From Candidatus Hydrogenedentota bacterium (GTDB lineage Bacteria > Hydrogenedentota > Hydrogenedentia > Hydrogenedentiales > CAITNO01): DNA of 8,071 nt. Location: the NCBI GenBank assembly GCA_903922535.1, contig CAIXUF010000554.1, forward strand, positions 1 to 8,071, written 5' to 3'. Every line of letters begins with the position of its first letter. Positions within the stretch are counted from its first letter, which is position 1. Both the position numbers and the translations under genes were made by a program. The notes under the pieces are model-generated. The model worked only from the letters and a program-made list of their open reading frames with translations, was not told the origin of the DNA and did no database searches. Positions 1 to 7,236 of the stretch are shown in pieces.

Positions 1-71
1 CAAAGCTCGACCGGAACCTCCCGCCCATCCCCTGGCTGCACAACAAACGCCTGCGCTTCGAGTTCAAGTAG
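1..71 (+). CDS. 3' end of an unidentified plus-strand gene
   Basis: An open frame runs in from the left edge and ends at TAG (69-71). Read from base 3 it gives 22 codons, with the last residues PWLHNKRLRFEFK. The tail alternates hydrophobic or aromatic residues with charged ones, which resembles a terminal beta-strand, but 22 residues are too few to name a family. It would be convergent with the sigma-54 activator gene, whose stop is at 259. The coding call rests only on the open frame, its composition and the fact that no other gene occupies this end, so a chance frame cannot be excluded. Confidence 0.45.
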   Translation, partial: KLDRNLPPIPWLHNKRLRFEFK

Positions 72-258
72 TCTCAATTCTGGGGTACATCTCATCCCGC
101 GAAAATCGGCGCCAAAGAATGACTTGCACTTGCGAGATCGCAAAGTCCACCACACGAAGACTCAGGTTTGATCCGAAAGACTTATGGCGGTTCCTGATCC
201 GTACAACCGGTGCAATCCATCTCTTGACTGCCGGATCGGGGGTGAGGCGCCCCGGCGA
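72..258. other. Intergenic region between convergent genes
   Basis: These 187 bp separate the TAG of the left plus-strand gene from the stop of the minus-strand activator. I see no gene here. The only clear structure is the inverted repeat at 130-143. A second, weaker potential fold near 233-261 pairs GGGG with CCCC and GATC with GATC but needs a 3-base bulge. Neither is followed by a T-run on either strand, so no intrinsic terminator can be claimed although the convergent layout would call for one. Confidence 0.5.
130..143. repeat. Inverted repeat TTGCGA-GA-TCGCAA
   Basis: A perfect 6-bp inverted repeat with a 2-base centre lies 59 bp after the stop of the left plus-strand gene. It could be a dyad operator or a short hairpin. 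No T-run follows on either strand, so it is not a standard intrinsic terminator. The function is unknown. Confidence 0.4.
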
Positions 259-2091
259 TCAGCAGATGTTGTATTCGGCGATCTTGGCGTAGAGCGTGCT
301 GCGGGCTATCTGAAGGTGTTTGGCCGCCTCACGAATGCTGCCGCCACACATGCGGAGCACATCCTCGATGTGTTTCTTCTCTGCCGCGGCCAGACTGAGT
401 TCGGGCTCAAAAAGGGCGTCGCCGCCGTTGCGCCCCATGGCGTTGAGAATGTCGGGCGCCTGAATGACGTTCCCCCGCGCAAGCGCCACCGTTCTCAGAA
501 TGCAGTTGCGCAGCTCCCGCACATTGCCGGACCATGCGCGGGATTGCAGCAGGCCGATGGCCTCTTCGGTAATCCCCGTGATGGGGCGTTTGGCCCGGTC
601 TTTGACGAGGGAGAGGAAATGGTCGACAAGCAGGGGCACGTCGGACGGGCGTTCGCGCAGGGGCGGCACGACAATTTCGAATCCGGCCAGACGATGAAAG
701 AGGTCCTCGCGAAACACGCCCGCCTTGACGGACGATGCGAGATCCTTGTTGCTGGCGGCGACAATCCGCAGGCTGACCCGGCTTTCTTCCCCGGCCCCAA
801 TGCGGCGGAACGTGCGCTGTTCGACGACACGCAGGATGCGGGCCTGATTTTCCAGGCTGAGGTCGCCGACCTCATCCAGAAAGAGCGTGCCCCCGTGCGC
901 CTCGGTCAGGAGCCCCTTGGATGCATGATCGGCGCCGGTGAAAGCGCCCTTTTCGTAACCGAAAAGCTCGCTCTCAAAGAGGTCTTTGGGGATGGCCGCA
1001 CAGTTGACGATCACAAACGGCGCTGAACGGCGGGGGGAACTGTCGTGAATGAGCCGGGCAATCAATTCCTTGCCCGTGCCGGTCTCTCCGGTGATGAGCA
1101 CGTTCAGCCCCGCGGGCGCCGACCGGGCAATCTGCCCCCGGACATGCCGGATCACGCGGCTCTTCCCCACCAGGGTTGCCGACTCGCCAAACCGTGACCG
1201 CAGTTGCTCGTTGTCCCGCTGAAGCTGCTCCAGGGTCTGGAGGACGTACAGGGAGGTGCCGGCGGACTGCAGCAGAAGCGCAAACAGAAGCAGGTCGCTT
1301 TCATCATAGACGCCATGGGGCGTGCCGGTCTGCATGGCCACAGCACCCAACGGCATTTCCCGGACGGAGACAGGGGAAGCCAGAGTGAAGGTATACTGCC
1401 GCTCCCCGTTCTCGCGCGTCATCTTGGGAATAAGGAGGGCTTCCCTCTTTTCCATGGCCAGGGCCATCTGCTCAAACAGCGAAACGGGTTCCGACGCCCC
1501 CCCCGCGGCGGGCAGTTTCCACGGAATAACCTCATGGCCGCCATACGCCGTTCCCGCGGCAAGGTGCAGTGGATGAAACCGTTGCCGAAGCCTTGACTCC
1601 AGAGTGGAGACCAGATCCGCGCTCGTTGCCGCGTGGCTAAGTTCCAGGGTCACCTCATGGAGAAGGGCAAGGTCCTGGATGGTCTTCACCTGGTGAAGAT
1701 GCGTTGCCGGGGCCACTCCCAAGTCCAGATGTATCGGTTTGGCCATGTTCCATGGAACGGTCTTGACGGGAACGTGGGCGGCCTCCGGTGGGAGTTGTCC
1801 GCTGATCTCACGGACAAGAATGAACTGGTTGTTGCCAAGGCTTATTTCGTCGCCGGGAACCAGCGGCGTCTTGAGAAGGGGCCGCCCGTTGACCAGCGCC
1901 GGATTGACGCTCCCGAGGTCTTCAAAGCGGGCACCGTCCCCATCCAGCGTGATACGGCAGTGCTGCCTGGACACAACATCATCGTCAAGCGCGACACGGC
2001 ACTCGGGATCGCGTCCGATGAGCAATCCCTGCGCATCGAGCGGCCAGGAGCTTCCTCTATGTTTTCCCGAAGTGACCACCAGCGTGAACAT
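259..2091 (-). CDS. FHA-GAF sigma-54-dependent transcriptional activator (Fis-type HTH)
   Basis: This 610-residue protein is a bacterial enhancer-binding protein. Its family hydrolyses ATP to remodel the sigma-54 RNA polymerase closed complex. Residues 1-95 form an FHA domain, with GR at 26-27, SRQH at 41-44 and VNG at 67-69, the usual phosphothreonine-peptide binding positions. Residues about 135-285 look like a GAF sensor domain, followed by a short coiled linker (286-300). The AAA+ domain has Walker A GETGTGKE (335-342), the sigma-54 contact loop GAFTGA (382-387), Walker B GTLFLDE (401-407), an arginine-rich FREDLFHRL segment (460-468) and GNVREL (522-527). A Fis-type helix-turn-helix covers about 574-608. 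All key motifs are intact, so it should be functional. The ATG at 2091 is preceded by AAGGGA at 6 bases, and an in-frame TGA upstream leaves no earlier ATG. There is no receiver domain; the FHA takes that place, which suggests control by Ser/Thr phosphorylation. The kinase gene two positions upstream is the obvious candidate partner (inference). Confidence 0.96.
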   Translation of the reverse strand: MFTLVVTSGKHRGSSWPLDAQGLLIGRDPECRVALDDDVVSRQHCRITLDGDGARFEDLGSVNPALVNGRPLLKTPLVPGDEISLGNNQFILVREISGQLPPEAAHVPVKTVPWNMAKPIHLDLGVAPATHLHQVKTIQDLALLHEVTLELSHAATSADLVSTLESRLRQRFHPLHLAAGTAYGGHEVIPWKLPAAGGASEPVSLFEQMALAMEKREALLIPKMTRENGERQYTFTLASPVSVREMPLGAVAMQTGTPHGVYDESDLLLFALLLQSAGTSLYVLQTLEQLQRDNEQLRSRFGESATLVGKSRVIRHVRGQIARSAPAGLNVLITGETGTGKELIARLIHDSSPRRSAPFVIVNCAAIPKDLFESELFGYEKGAFTGADHASKGLLTEAHGGTLFLDEVGDLSLENQARILRVVEQRTFRRIGAGEESRVSLRIVAASNKDLASSVKAGVFREDLFHRLAGFEIVVPPLRERPSDVPLLVDHFLSLVKDRAKRPITGITEEAIGLLQSRAWSGNVRELRNCILRTVALARGNVIQAPDILNAMGRNGGDALFEPELSLAAAEKKHIEDVLRMCGGSIREAAKHLQIARSTLYAKIAEYNIC

Positions 2092-2190
2092 GCCGTTTCC
2101 CTTGCCGATGCCGTCCAGCGCCCCATGATACCGATGAAGAACTGTCGTCGCCCATCAAAAAGGACTTCTAGACGCTTAAGACGCACCGGG

Positions 2191-2220
2191 AATACCTGAC
2201 GATGACCATGAACCTGTCAA
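2191..2220 (-). promoter_or_regulatory. Possible sigma-70-like promoter before the activator gene
   Basis: On the minus strand a perfect -35 box TTGACA (2220-2215) is followed after 18 bases by GGTATT (2196-2191), which matches the -10 consensus at only 3 of 6 positions. Use of this site would give a leader of roughly 90 bases before the ATG at 2091. The 151-bp gap after the repeat-protein gene is long enough for a separate promoter, so the activator may be transcribed partly on its own. The call is weak because of the poor -10 box. Confidence 0.25.
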
Positions 2221-2227
2221 CGCATGA

Positions 2228-2243
2228 TACAGGACCCGTGCCC
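2228..2243 (-). promoter_or_regulatory. Partial sigma-54 -24/-12-like sequence
   Basis: The minus-strand sequence GGGCACGGGTCCTGTA begins within the stop codon of the repeat-protein gene. Compared with the sigma-54 consensus TGGCACGRNNNTTGCW, the -24 half is nearly complete (GGCACG plus the purine). The -12 half is CTGTA and lacks the normally invariant GC. It would point toward the sigma-54 activator gene and hint at autoregulation, but the missing -12 GC makes function doubtful. Confidence 0.15.
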
Positions 2244-4984
2244 TACTTCGCACTTTCCGGAGTCTTCTGAGCCAGGATATCCTTGAGCATATACCCCCCG
2301 GGGATTGGCGGTTTGTCTTGAATTGCCCAGACCTCTTCCCCGTGTATGCCGTCATCGTAGGTGAAGAAGACATGATCACCCGTGGAACAAAGGTTCTGAA
2401 ACTTGTTGTGCGCATTCTGCGGCACGCTCACCCCTTCGACGGGCGCGCCGTCACCCGAAACCGGAAAGACGACAACAAACCCGTAGGGAGTGGAGGTGGC
2501 ACCCGTTGGAGAATAGGCCAATGCGTAGAGTCTTTCCCCCACAGGCACGAGGTCATATGTCCTGAGCAACCCCAGCACCCGGTTGGTGTTCCGGACGCGC
2601 AAGGCGTGTGTATTCGCCGCCGTACCACCCGAACTCCACAGGACACGGCCGTCCTCAGGAGAATCCGCGATGAAATAGACATGCCCTCCAAGTCCGGTGA
2701 GACGGGTTGGTCCCGAACTGGCAGGTCCCTCGTAAACGTCCCGCACCATTTTCGTGCCGCTCAGGGTCCCATCAGTCCTGCAGAGTTCCGACCCATATTG
2801 CCGGGTATTGGAGGCGAAGTAGACAGTGTCCTCCATCTGCACCCAAGTGCTGTTCTCCTTTGAAACGCCGGGAGGATGGACCACGGGCACAAGCAGTGTC
2901 GTTTCCGAATATGCCGCATTGGACGCGGGGTCCAGTCCGTAAAGGGAGGGGATTTCTTCTGGTCTGTCCGGGTCCCAGCTTGGGAAGGGACTCGGGACAG
3001 TCAAGACCTGATTTGTTCCTTCCTCCGTCCCGTCGGTCTTCCAAAGAGCAACTCGCCCTTCCTCCCTCGACACGTAGAAATAGACACCCCAGGAAAGTTC
3101 GAAAATGTCAAGGATGGAAGAACTGGGAGCACCGGGGGTAATGTCTTTGACCATTGCGGTTCCCGCCGGCGTTCCGTCGGAATACCACAGTTCGCGTCCA
3201 TGGACGCCGTCGTCGGCATCGAAATAGACCCCGTCTCCCGCAGAAACAAGATGACCGGGACCCGCACTTGCCGGACCCGCGAGAATGTCCTTTACTAGAA
3301 CTGTGTCATCGGGAGTGCCTTTGGTGAACCACAACTCGCGTCCCGCATCCGGCGTCCGGGCTGCAAAACACAGCCCATTCTTTGCCGCCGCCAGGTTGTC
3401 CGGCGCGGAAGATGCAACACCCGGGTTGAGATCCTTGACCAAACGGGTACTGTCGGTTGTCCCGTCGCTTGTCCAAAGCTCCTCCCCGCACTCGGCACTG
3501 TTTGCCGTGAAGAACAGTGCCCCCCCGAACGCGGTCATATGGGAGGGATTGGAACCCGGACTCACCTGGCCGGGGAAGAGATCAACCACAAGTTTGGTGC
3601 CTTGGGCCGTGCCGTCCGTGCTCCACAGTTCTTCGCCATGCACTCCGTCGTCGCACGTGAAGAACATTCGGTCCCCCATGGGCGTGAGGTTGTTGGGGCC
3701 GGAGCCCCCCGGCCCCGGGACAAGATCCAGCGTCGGCCGCGTCATCCCGTTTTGATCCACCGAAAAGACCTCTTCCCCGCAGTCCGGTGATCGGGCGCAG
3801 AACCAGAGTTGGTGCTTGAAGCTCTGCAAACTATAAGGTTCGGAACTCTGCACGCCCGGCATCAGATCGCCCACGAGTGTGGTCGTCTCTGCGGTCCCGG
3901 TGGTCCGCCATAATTCCGCTCCATGCTTCCCATCATTGGCCACGAAGTAGACAACCCCTTCAACATTGCAGAAGGCGTGCGGATCGCCGGAAGCCGGACC
4001 CGGATTGATGTCCCTGACCAAGACCGTTCCCTCGGGTGTACCGTCCGTTTTCCAGAGTTCATTTCCCAAAGTGCCATTTTCTGCCGCGAAATAGGCCACT
4101 CCGCCGACAACGACGCGAGAGGCCAAGTGCTGCATGGACGATGCCGGACCGGGGTTGATGTCCTTTAAGAGACGCGTTCCCTCTTTGCTTCCATCCGTCA
4201 CCCAGGGTTCCAGCTCATTGCCGCTGGATGATTGGGAAGCCAAGAATAGGATGCCGTTCCGCAGTTGCCCCAACCCCGGCAAGAACCTGGGAGAGGCTCC
4301 CGGCAATAGAAGATCGGCCCTGGCCGTTTGTCCATCAACGCGCCAGATGTCACTTCGGTTGTTGATGAGCAGGTATTGATTTCCGAGAGCCGCCCCAAGC
4401 GAAATGCTAGAGAGAGCGGGTTCGTCCGCGAGAATGTTCGAAGCTTTCGGCGCGCCCAATACTGTCGCCCACAACGCGGTTTGTCCGAATCTGTACGATG
4501 TGCAGAAAAAGAGCCTGTCACCCGCACTATCCAGGTAAACGGGATGGTATATTTGGCTCCCGGCCGAAGCGTCAAGAACCGCCTGAGGCGGGCTGCCGTC
4601 GGATGCGCACACCCACAAACCGTCTTCGACCTCGGGTGTGGTCGCAAGGAAGTACAACCATTGGCCGCAACGACGAAGGGAATGCGGGTTTGACCCCACG
4701 ACCCCTTTGTAAATATCCAGCAGCATCTCAACCTGACCTTCCTCGTCATCCGGGTCGGCTCCGTGCCATCGCCACAGTTCGCGTCCGTGGACCCCGTCGT
4801 CGGCGGAGAAGAACAGTGAGTCGCCGACGACACACAACTCCCGGGGTTCGGAGGAAGGGATTTCCCGGGACTTGTCTTCGGCCGCCCGGGCGAACACCGG
4901 CGTCATCAGGACGAGCATCACGAGAAAGGGGCACAATGGAAGCCATCGCCGATGGACACGCTCTTTCCGGCCTGTTCCATTCAT
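2243..4984 (-). CDS. Secreted ELWxxDGT-repeat protein (hyalin-like)
   Basis: A 913-residue exported protein belonging to the ELWxxDGT-repeat family, whose function is not established. An N-terminal signal peptide has basic residues 6-13, a hydrophobic core 14-31 and a likely ARA cleavage site near 34. After it come about 16 repeat units whose conserved Trp (or its replacement) falls at 71, 124, 172, 214, 261, 311, 359, 407, 454, 504, 552, 600, 648, 735, 783 and 886, mostly 47-50 residues apart. Typical units read ELWKTDGTPEGT and ELWSTDGTAQGT. Each unit also carries a V/L-KDI/L-xPG segment and a VYF/LFF strand, consistent with beta-propeller blades (inference). Unit 8 has VF and unit 14 has LC in place of LW. 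The start was set at the ATG at 4984 because a signal peptide follows directly and AAGGGGGA precedes it by 8 bases. An upstream ATG at 5074 would overlap the kinase gene and bury the signal peptide. No sorting tail or second membrane helix is seen. The 29-bp gap to the kinase gene indicates co-transcription. Confidence 0.92.
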   Translation of the reverse strand: MNGTGRKERVHRRWLPLCPFLVMLVLMTPVFARAAEDKSREIPSSEPRELCVVGDSLFFSADDGVHGRELWRWHGADPDDEEGQVEMLLDIYKGVVGSNPHSLRRCGQWLYFLATTPEVEDGLWVCASDGSPPQAVLDASAGSQIYHPVYLDSAGDRLFFCTSYRFGQTALWATVLGAPKASNILADEPALSSISLGAALGNQYLLINNRSDIWRVDGQTARADLLLPGASPRFLPGLGQLRNGILFLASQSSSGNELEPWVTDGSKEGTRLLKDINPGPASSMQHLASRVVVGGVAYFAAENGTLGNELWKTDGTPEGTVLVRDINPGPASGDPHAFCNVEGVVYFVANDGKHGAELWRTTGTAETTTLVGDLMPGVQSSEPYSLQSFKHQLWFCARSPDCGEEVFSVDQNGMTRPTLDLVPGPGGSGPNNLTPMGDRMFFTCDDGVHGEELWSTDGTAQGTKLVVDLFPGQVSPGSNPSHMTAFGGALFFTANSAECGEELWTSDGTTDSTRLVKDLNPGVASSAPDNLAAAKNGLCFAARTPDAGRELWFTKGTPDDTVLVKDILAGPASAGPGHLVSAGDGVYFDADDGVHGRELWYSDGTPAGTAMVKDITPGAPSSSILDIFELSWGVYFYVSREEGRVALWKTDGTEEGTNQVLTVPSPFPSWDPDRPEEIPSLYGLDPASNAAYSETTLLVPVVHPPGVSKENSTWVQMEDTVYFASNTRQYGSELCRTDGTLSGTKMVRDVYEGPASSGPTRLTGLGGHVYFIADSPEDGRVLWSSGGTAANTHALRVRNTNRVLGLLRTYDLVPVGERLYALAYSPTGATSTPYGFVVVFPVSGDGAPVEGVSVPQNAHNKFQNLCSTGDHVFFTYDDGIHGEEVWAIQDKPPIPGGYMLKDILAQKTPESAK

Positions 4985-4992
4985 CCGCAATA

Positions 4993-5000
4993 TCCCCCTT
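4993..5000 (-). promoter_or_regulatory. Ribosome-binding site that decides the start of the repeat-protein gene
   Basis: The minus-strand AAGGGGGA lies 8 bases before the ATG at 4984, inside the 29-bp gap after the kinase stop. This site, together with the signal peptide that begins immediately after that ATG, supports the internal start over the ATG at 5074. Confidence 0.65.
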
Positions 5001-5013
5001 GTCCTCACGTCAG

Positions 5014-7161
5014 CTACCCCCCAAAGACCGCAATGATGCTGCCCGACACCGGAGTCGCATCCTGATTTCCCCATTGTATCGAGGCAGGGTTTGAGCTGCT
5101 GCCCCCCGCCTCAACACTGCACAGCAGGCGCCAACGCGTGCCCGCCTGCGGTTGCGCCTTGTGCAGGACGTTCAAGAACGGGATGTCGATTTCAACGTTC
5201 CACCCCCCCTGCACCTGGCGGAAAGCGGACTGCCACTCACAATTCCAGGTGGAATCCCGGTCCAAAACAGTCCGCTTGTGGTCCAGGAGTTTTCCTCCCT
5301 GGAATCGGGCTGACCATTGGGGAGCACGCTGGGCGGGAACGCTGAATTGGTCAATCAAGGCAAGCGTGATGACAGGGTCGGCAACGCGGTCGCCAATTTC
5401 GAGCGCCAAGTAAAGGTGGTCCGTGTCGTACAGCAGGCGCAACCGATCGGCGGTGCCGCCGTTGTTCGCATTCAATGCCCCAGCCTCCTCCAGGTGCTCA
5501 ACGGGTAACGGCGGCCACTCCTGCGCGGTCAGTTCGCCATCAATTTGGGGTTTGGCAGCGGATGCCTTGCATTGGGGAATCTTGACAACCGGTTCCGTTC
5601 GGCTCAGAAAGAGACCTTCAACTGAATCCACCCACGGCTGATGTCTGGGAACCAGCTCGCTGTACAGAATGGGTTGAAAGTAGTTGTTGGTCTCCATCTG
5701 GCGCATCACGGCGGCATCCGAAACCGCGGTTTGCGCCACTCTCGCGAGATAGTTGCAGGCCTGCTCGGTCGCATTGAGGTCGTTGCGAAACACAAGCTTG
5801 ACCGCCATTTCCCGATCGGGGTCCAGCCATCGTGCGGACCCCTGCACGGTTCCGTACTCGAACGCGCGCGCCGTCGGGTCCGAATAGCGCGCCCAATGGC
5901 CCGTGATCTCAAGGGTGTCCGCGCCTGCGGACAAGGCATGCAAGAACCACACGTGCGTGTCATGCGCGGCCAGAATGTCCCACTCCCCGGAGCGCTCTCC
6001 CCGCATCATGAGCCAATGATGGACCCATGTCGTCTGGTCCTCCGGGGCATAGGTGTCGAATACGCGGTACGGAACGGTGGAAGACGCGGCTGGCGGGGTG
6101 TCAACCGCCGTTGCGGGTTCCACGTTCCCGCGACTGCGCGAGTCCAACCCGAAATAGAACCAGCCTCCAAGGGCTGACATCGCCACCGCGGCGATTGCCA
6201 TTCCGGAAGACACGCCCCATGCGAGACGCCTGCGCAAGGAGACAGGCATTGCCGGACGCGGTCGGGATGCTTTCTTCGGAGTGCGGCGAACGGCCACTTC
6301 CAGCGAGAGACCCGCTTCATGGTCCAGTTCTGGAATGTCTTTGAACCGTTCAAGCACTTCGCCCGCTGTCGCAAAGCGGTTCTCGGGAGCCTTCGCCAAC
6401 ATCCCTTCGAGCGTATCTGAGAGGGCTTCGGAGATTCCCGGCACCGACTCCCGGATGTCCGGCAGCGGTTGCTGCAGCATCTGCTTCATCAGCGCCAACG
6501 GCGTGTCGGCCTCATAGGCGACCCGGCCGGTCAGTGCCTCAAACAACACCATGCCCAGGCTGTACACATCCCAGGCGGGCGTCGGCGGCTGGCCGTCCCA
6601 CGACTCGGGCGGGGCGTAGCGCGGTGTGCCCAGGAAGATTCCGGAAGACGAACTTCTCGAAATGGCCATCTGTTGAAACTCGGCCTTGAGCCGGGCCAGC
6701 CCGAAATCCGACAACAGCGCCTTTCCGTCCCTGCCCAGCAGGATATTGTCCGGTTTGACGTCGCAGTGAACGATATCCTCCTCGTGACAGCAGGCCAGCG
6801 CGAGCAGAATGTCCCGTGTGCAATGCAACGCCATGGGGACGGTGATTCGCTCCCTGAGCATGGCCTTTGCCAGCGAACCGCCCTCAATGTAGGGCATATC
6901 GATGGCCAAGGTGTCGCCAGCTTTCTCCAGCGCATGAATCGACATGATGTTGGGGTGATTCAGTGCGGCGACAATCTTGGCTTCCTGGCGGAAACGGTGC
7001 TCAAAATCCATCTCCAACGTGAGCGTCCGGTCCAGGACCTTGAGCGCAATGCGCCGCCCCAACGACTGATCCTCTGCCAGATAAACAACGCCCATACCCC
7101 CGCGCCCGAGTTCGCTAATGATTCTATATTTGCCGAATTCAGAGCCTGACGCCAACTGCAT
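5014..7161 (-). CDS. Transmembrane Hanks-type Ser/Thr kinase with CBM9/DOMON-like ectodomain
   Basis: This 715-residue receptor-like Ser/Thr protein kinase has its kinase domain at residues 12-275. The glycine loop is GRGGMG (19-24), with the ATP lysine K41, helix-C glutamate E60, catalytic loop HCDVKPDN (132-139), DFG (152-154) and APPE (183-186). D134, N139 and D152 are present, so it should be active. The usual Arg before the catalytic Asp is Cys133, which makes it a non-RD kinase. The activation loop holds a serine cluster (168, 170-173) and T179. A basic juxtamembrane stretch (292-312) precedes one membrane helix (about 313-339). The outer part has an unrecognised region (about 360-520) and then a CBM9/DOMON-like beta-sandwich (about 525-715), marked by QIDGELTAQEW (539-549), the strand DHLYLALEIGD, WNVEIDIPF (654-662) and GTRWRL. 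Family relatives often bind carbohydrate, but the ligand is unknown here. The ATG at 7161 has only a weak GGGG ribosome-binding site. The gene is first in an apparent operon with the secreted repeat protein, and its likely downstream reader is the FHA activator (inference). Confidence 0.95.
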   Translation of the reverse strand: MQLASGSEFGKYRIISELGRGGMGVVYLAEDQSLGRRIALKVLDRTLTLEMDFEHRFRQEAKIVAALNHPNIMSIHALEKAGDTLAIDMPYIEGGSLAKAMLRERITVPMALHCTRDILLALACCHEEDIVHCDVKPDNILLGRDGKALLSDFGLARLKAEFQQMAISRSSSSGIFLGTPRYAPPESWDGQPPTPAWDVYSLGMVLFEALTGRVAYEADTPLALMKQMLQQPLPDIRESVPGISEALSDTLEGMLAKAPENRFATAGEVLERFKDIPELDHEAGLSLEVAVRRTPKKASRPRPAMPVSLRRRLAWGVSSGMAIAAVAMSALGGWFYFGLDSRSRGNVEPATAVDTPPAASSTVPYRVFDTYAPEDQTTWVHHWLMMRGERSGEWDILAAHDTHVWFLHALSAGADTLEITGHWARYSDPTARAFEYGTVQGSARWLDPDREMAVKLVFRNDLNATEQACNYLARVAQTAVSDAAVMRQMETNNYFQPILYSELVPRHQPWVDSVEGLFLSRTEPVVKIPQCKASAAKPQIDGELTAQEWPPLPVEHLEEAGALNANNGGTADRLRLLYDTDHLYLALEIGDRVADPVITLALIDQFSVPAQRAPQWSARFQGGKLLDHKRTVLDRDSTWNCEWQSAFRQVQGGWNVEIDIPFLNVLHKAQPQAGTRWRLLCSVEAGGSSSNPASIQWGNQDATPVSGSIIAVFGG

Positions 7162-7206
7162 GCCATGTTACCCCAGAAGCCAACCAGCTTGAGTTCTTCG
7201 CGGGGA

Positions 7207-7236
7207 ATCTTAACACGCGGGGACAGCGGTTGTCAT
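7207..7236 (-). promoter_or_regulatory. Candidate sigma-70-type promoter of the kinase operon
   Basis: The minus strand reads ATGACA (7236-7231), an 18-base spacer and TAAGAT (7212-7207). These match the -35 consensus at 5 of 6 positions and the -10 consensus at 4 of 6. Transcription would begin near 7200 and leave about 39 bases before the kinase ATG at 7161. Spacing and position are good, but no expression evidence is available. Confidence 0.45.

Noticed and set aside
233..261. An intrinsic terminator after the activator gene
   Set aside because: The GGGG/CCCC fold needs a bulge and no T-run follows on the minus strand.
184..1026. A 280-codon plus-strand open frame opposite the activator gene
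   Set aside because: It lies wholly antisense to the AAA+ and HTH coding region, shows no family features, and reflects high GC and codon bias of the true gene.
2318..2863. A 181-codon plus-strand open frame opposite the repeat-protein gene
   Set aside because: It is antisense to well-formed ELWxxDGT repeats and has no recognisable domain or good ribosome-binding site. It is a shadow frame.
4985..5074. A longer N-terminus for the ELWxxDGT protein
   Set aside because: It overlaps the kinase end by 61 bases and places a non-signal-like segment before an obvious signal peptide. The ATG at 4984 has its own ribosome-binding site.
6740..6770. Kinase as a pseudokinase because of HCD
   Set aside because: The catalytic Asp134, Asn139, DFG Asp152, Lys41 and Glu60 are all present. 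Only the RD arginine is missing, which makes a non-RD kinase rather than a dead one.
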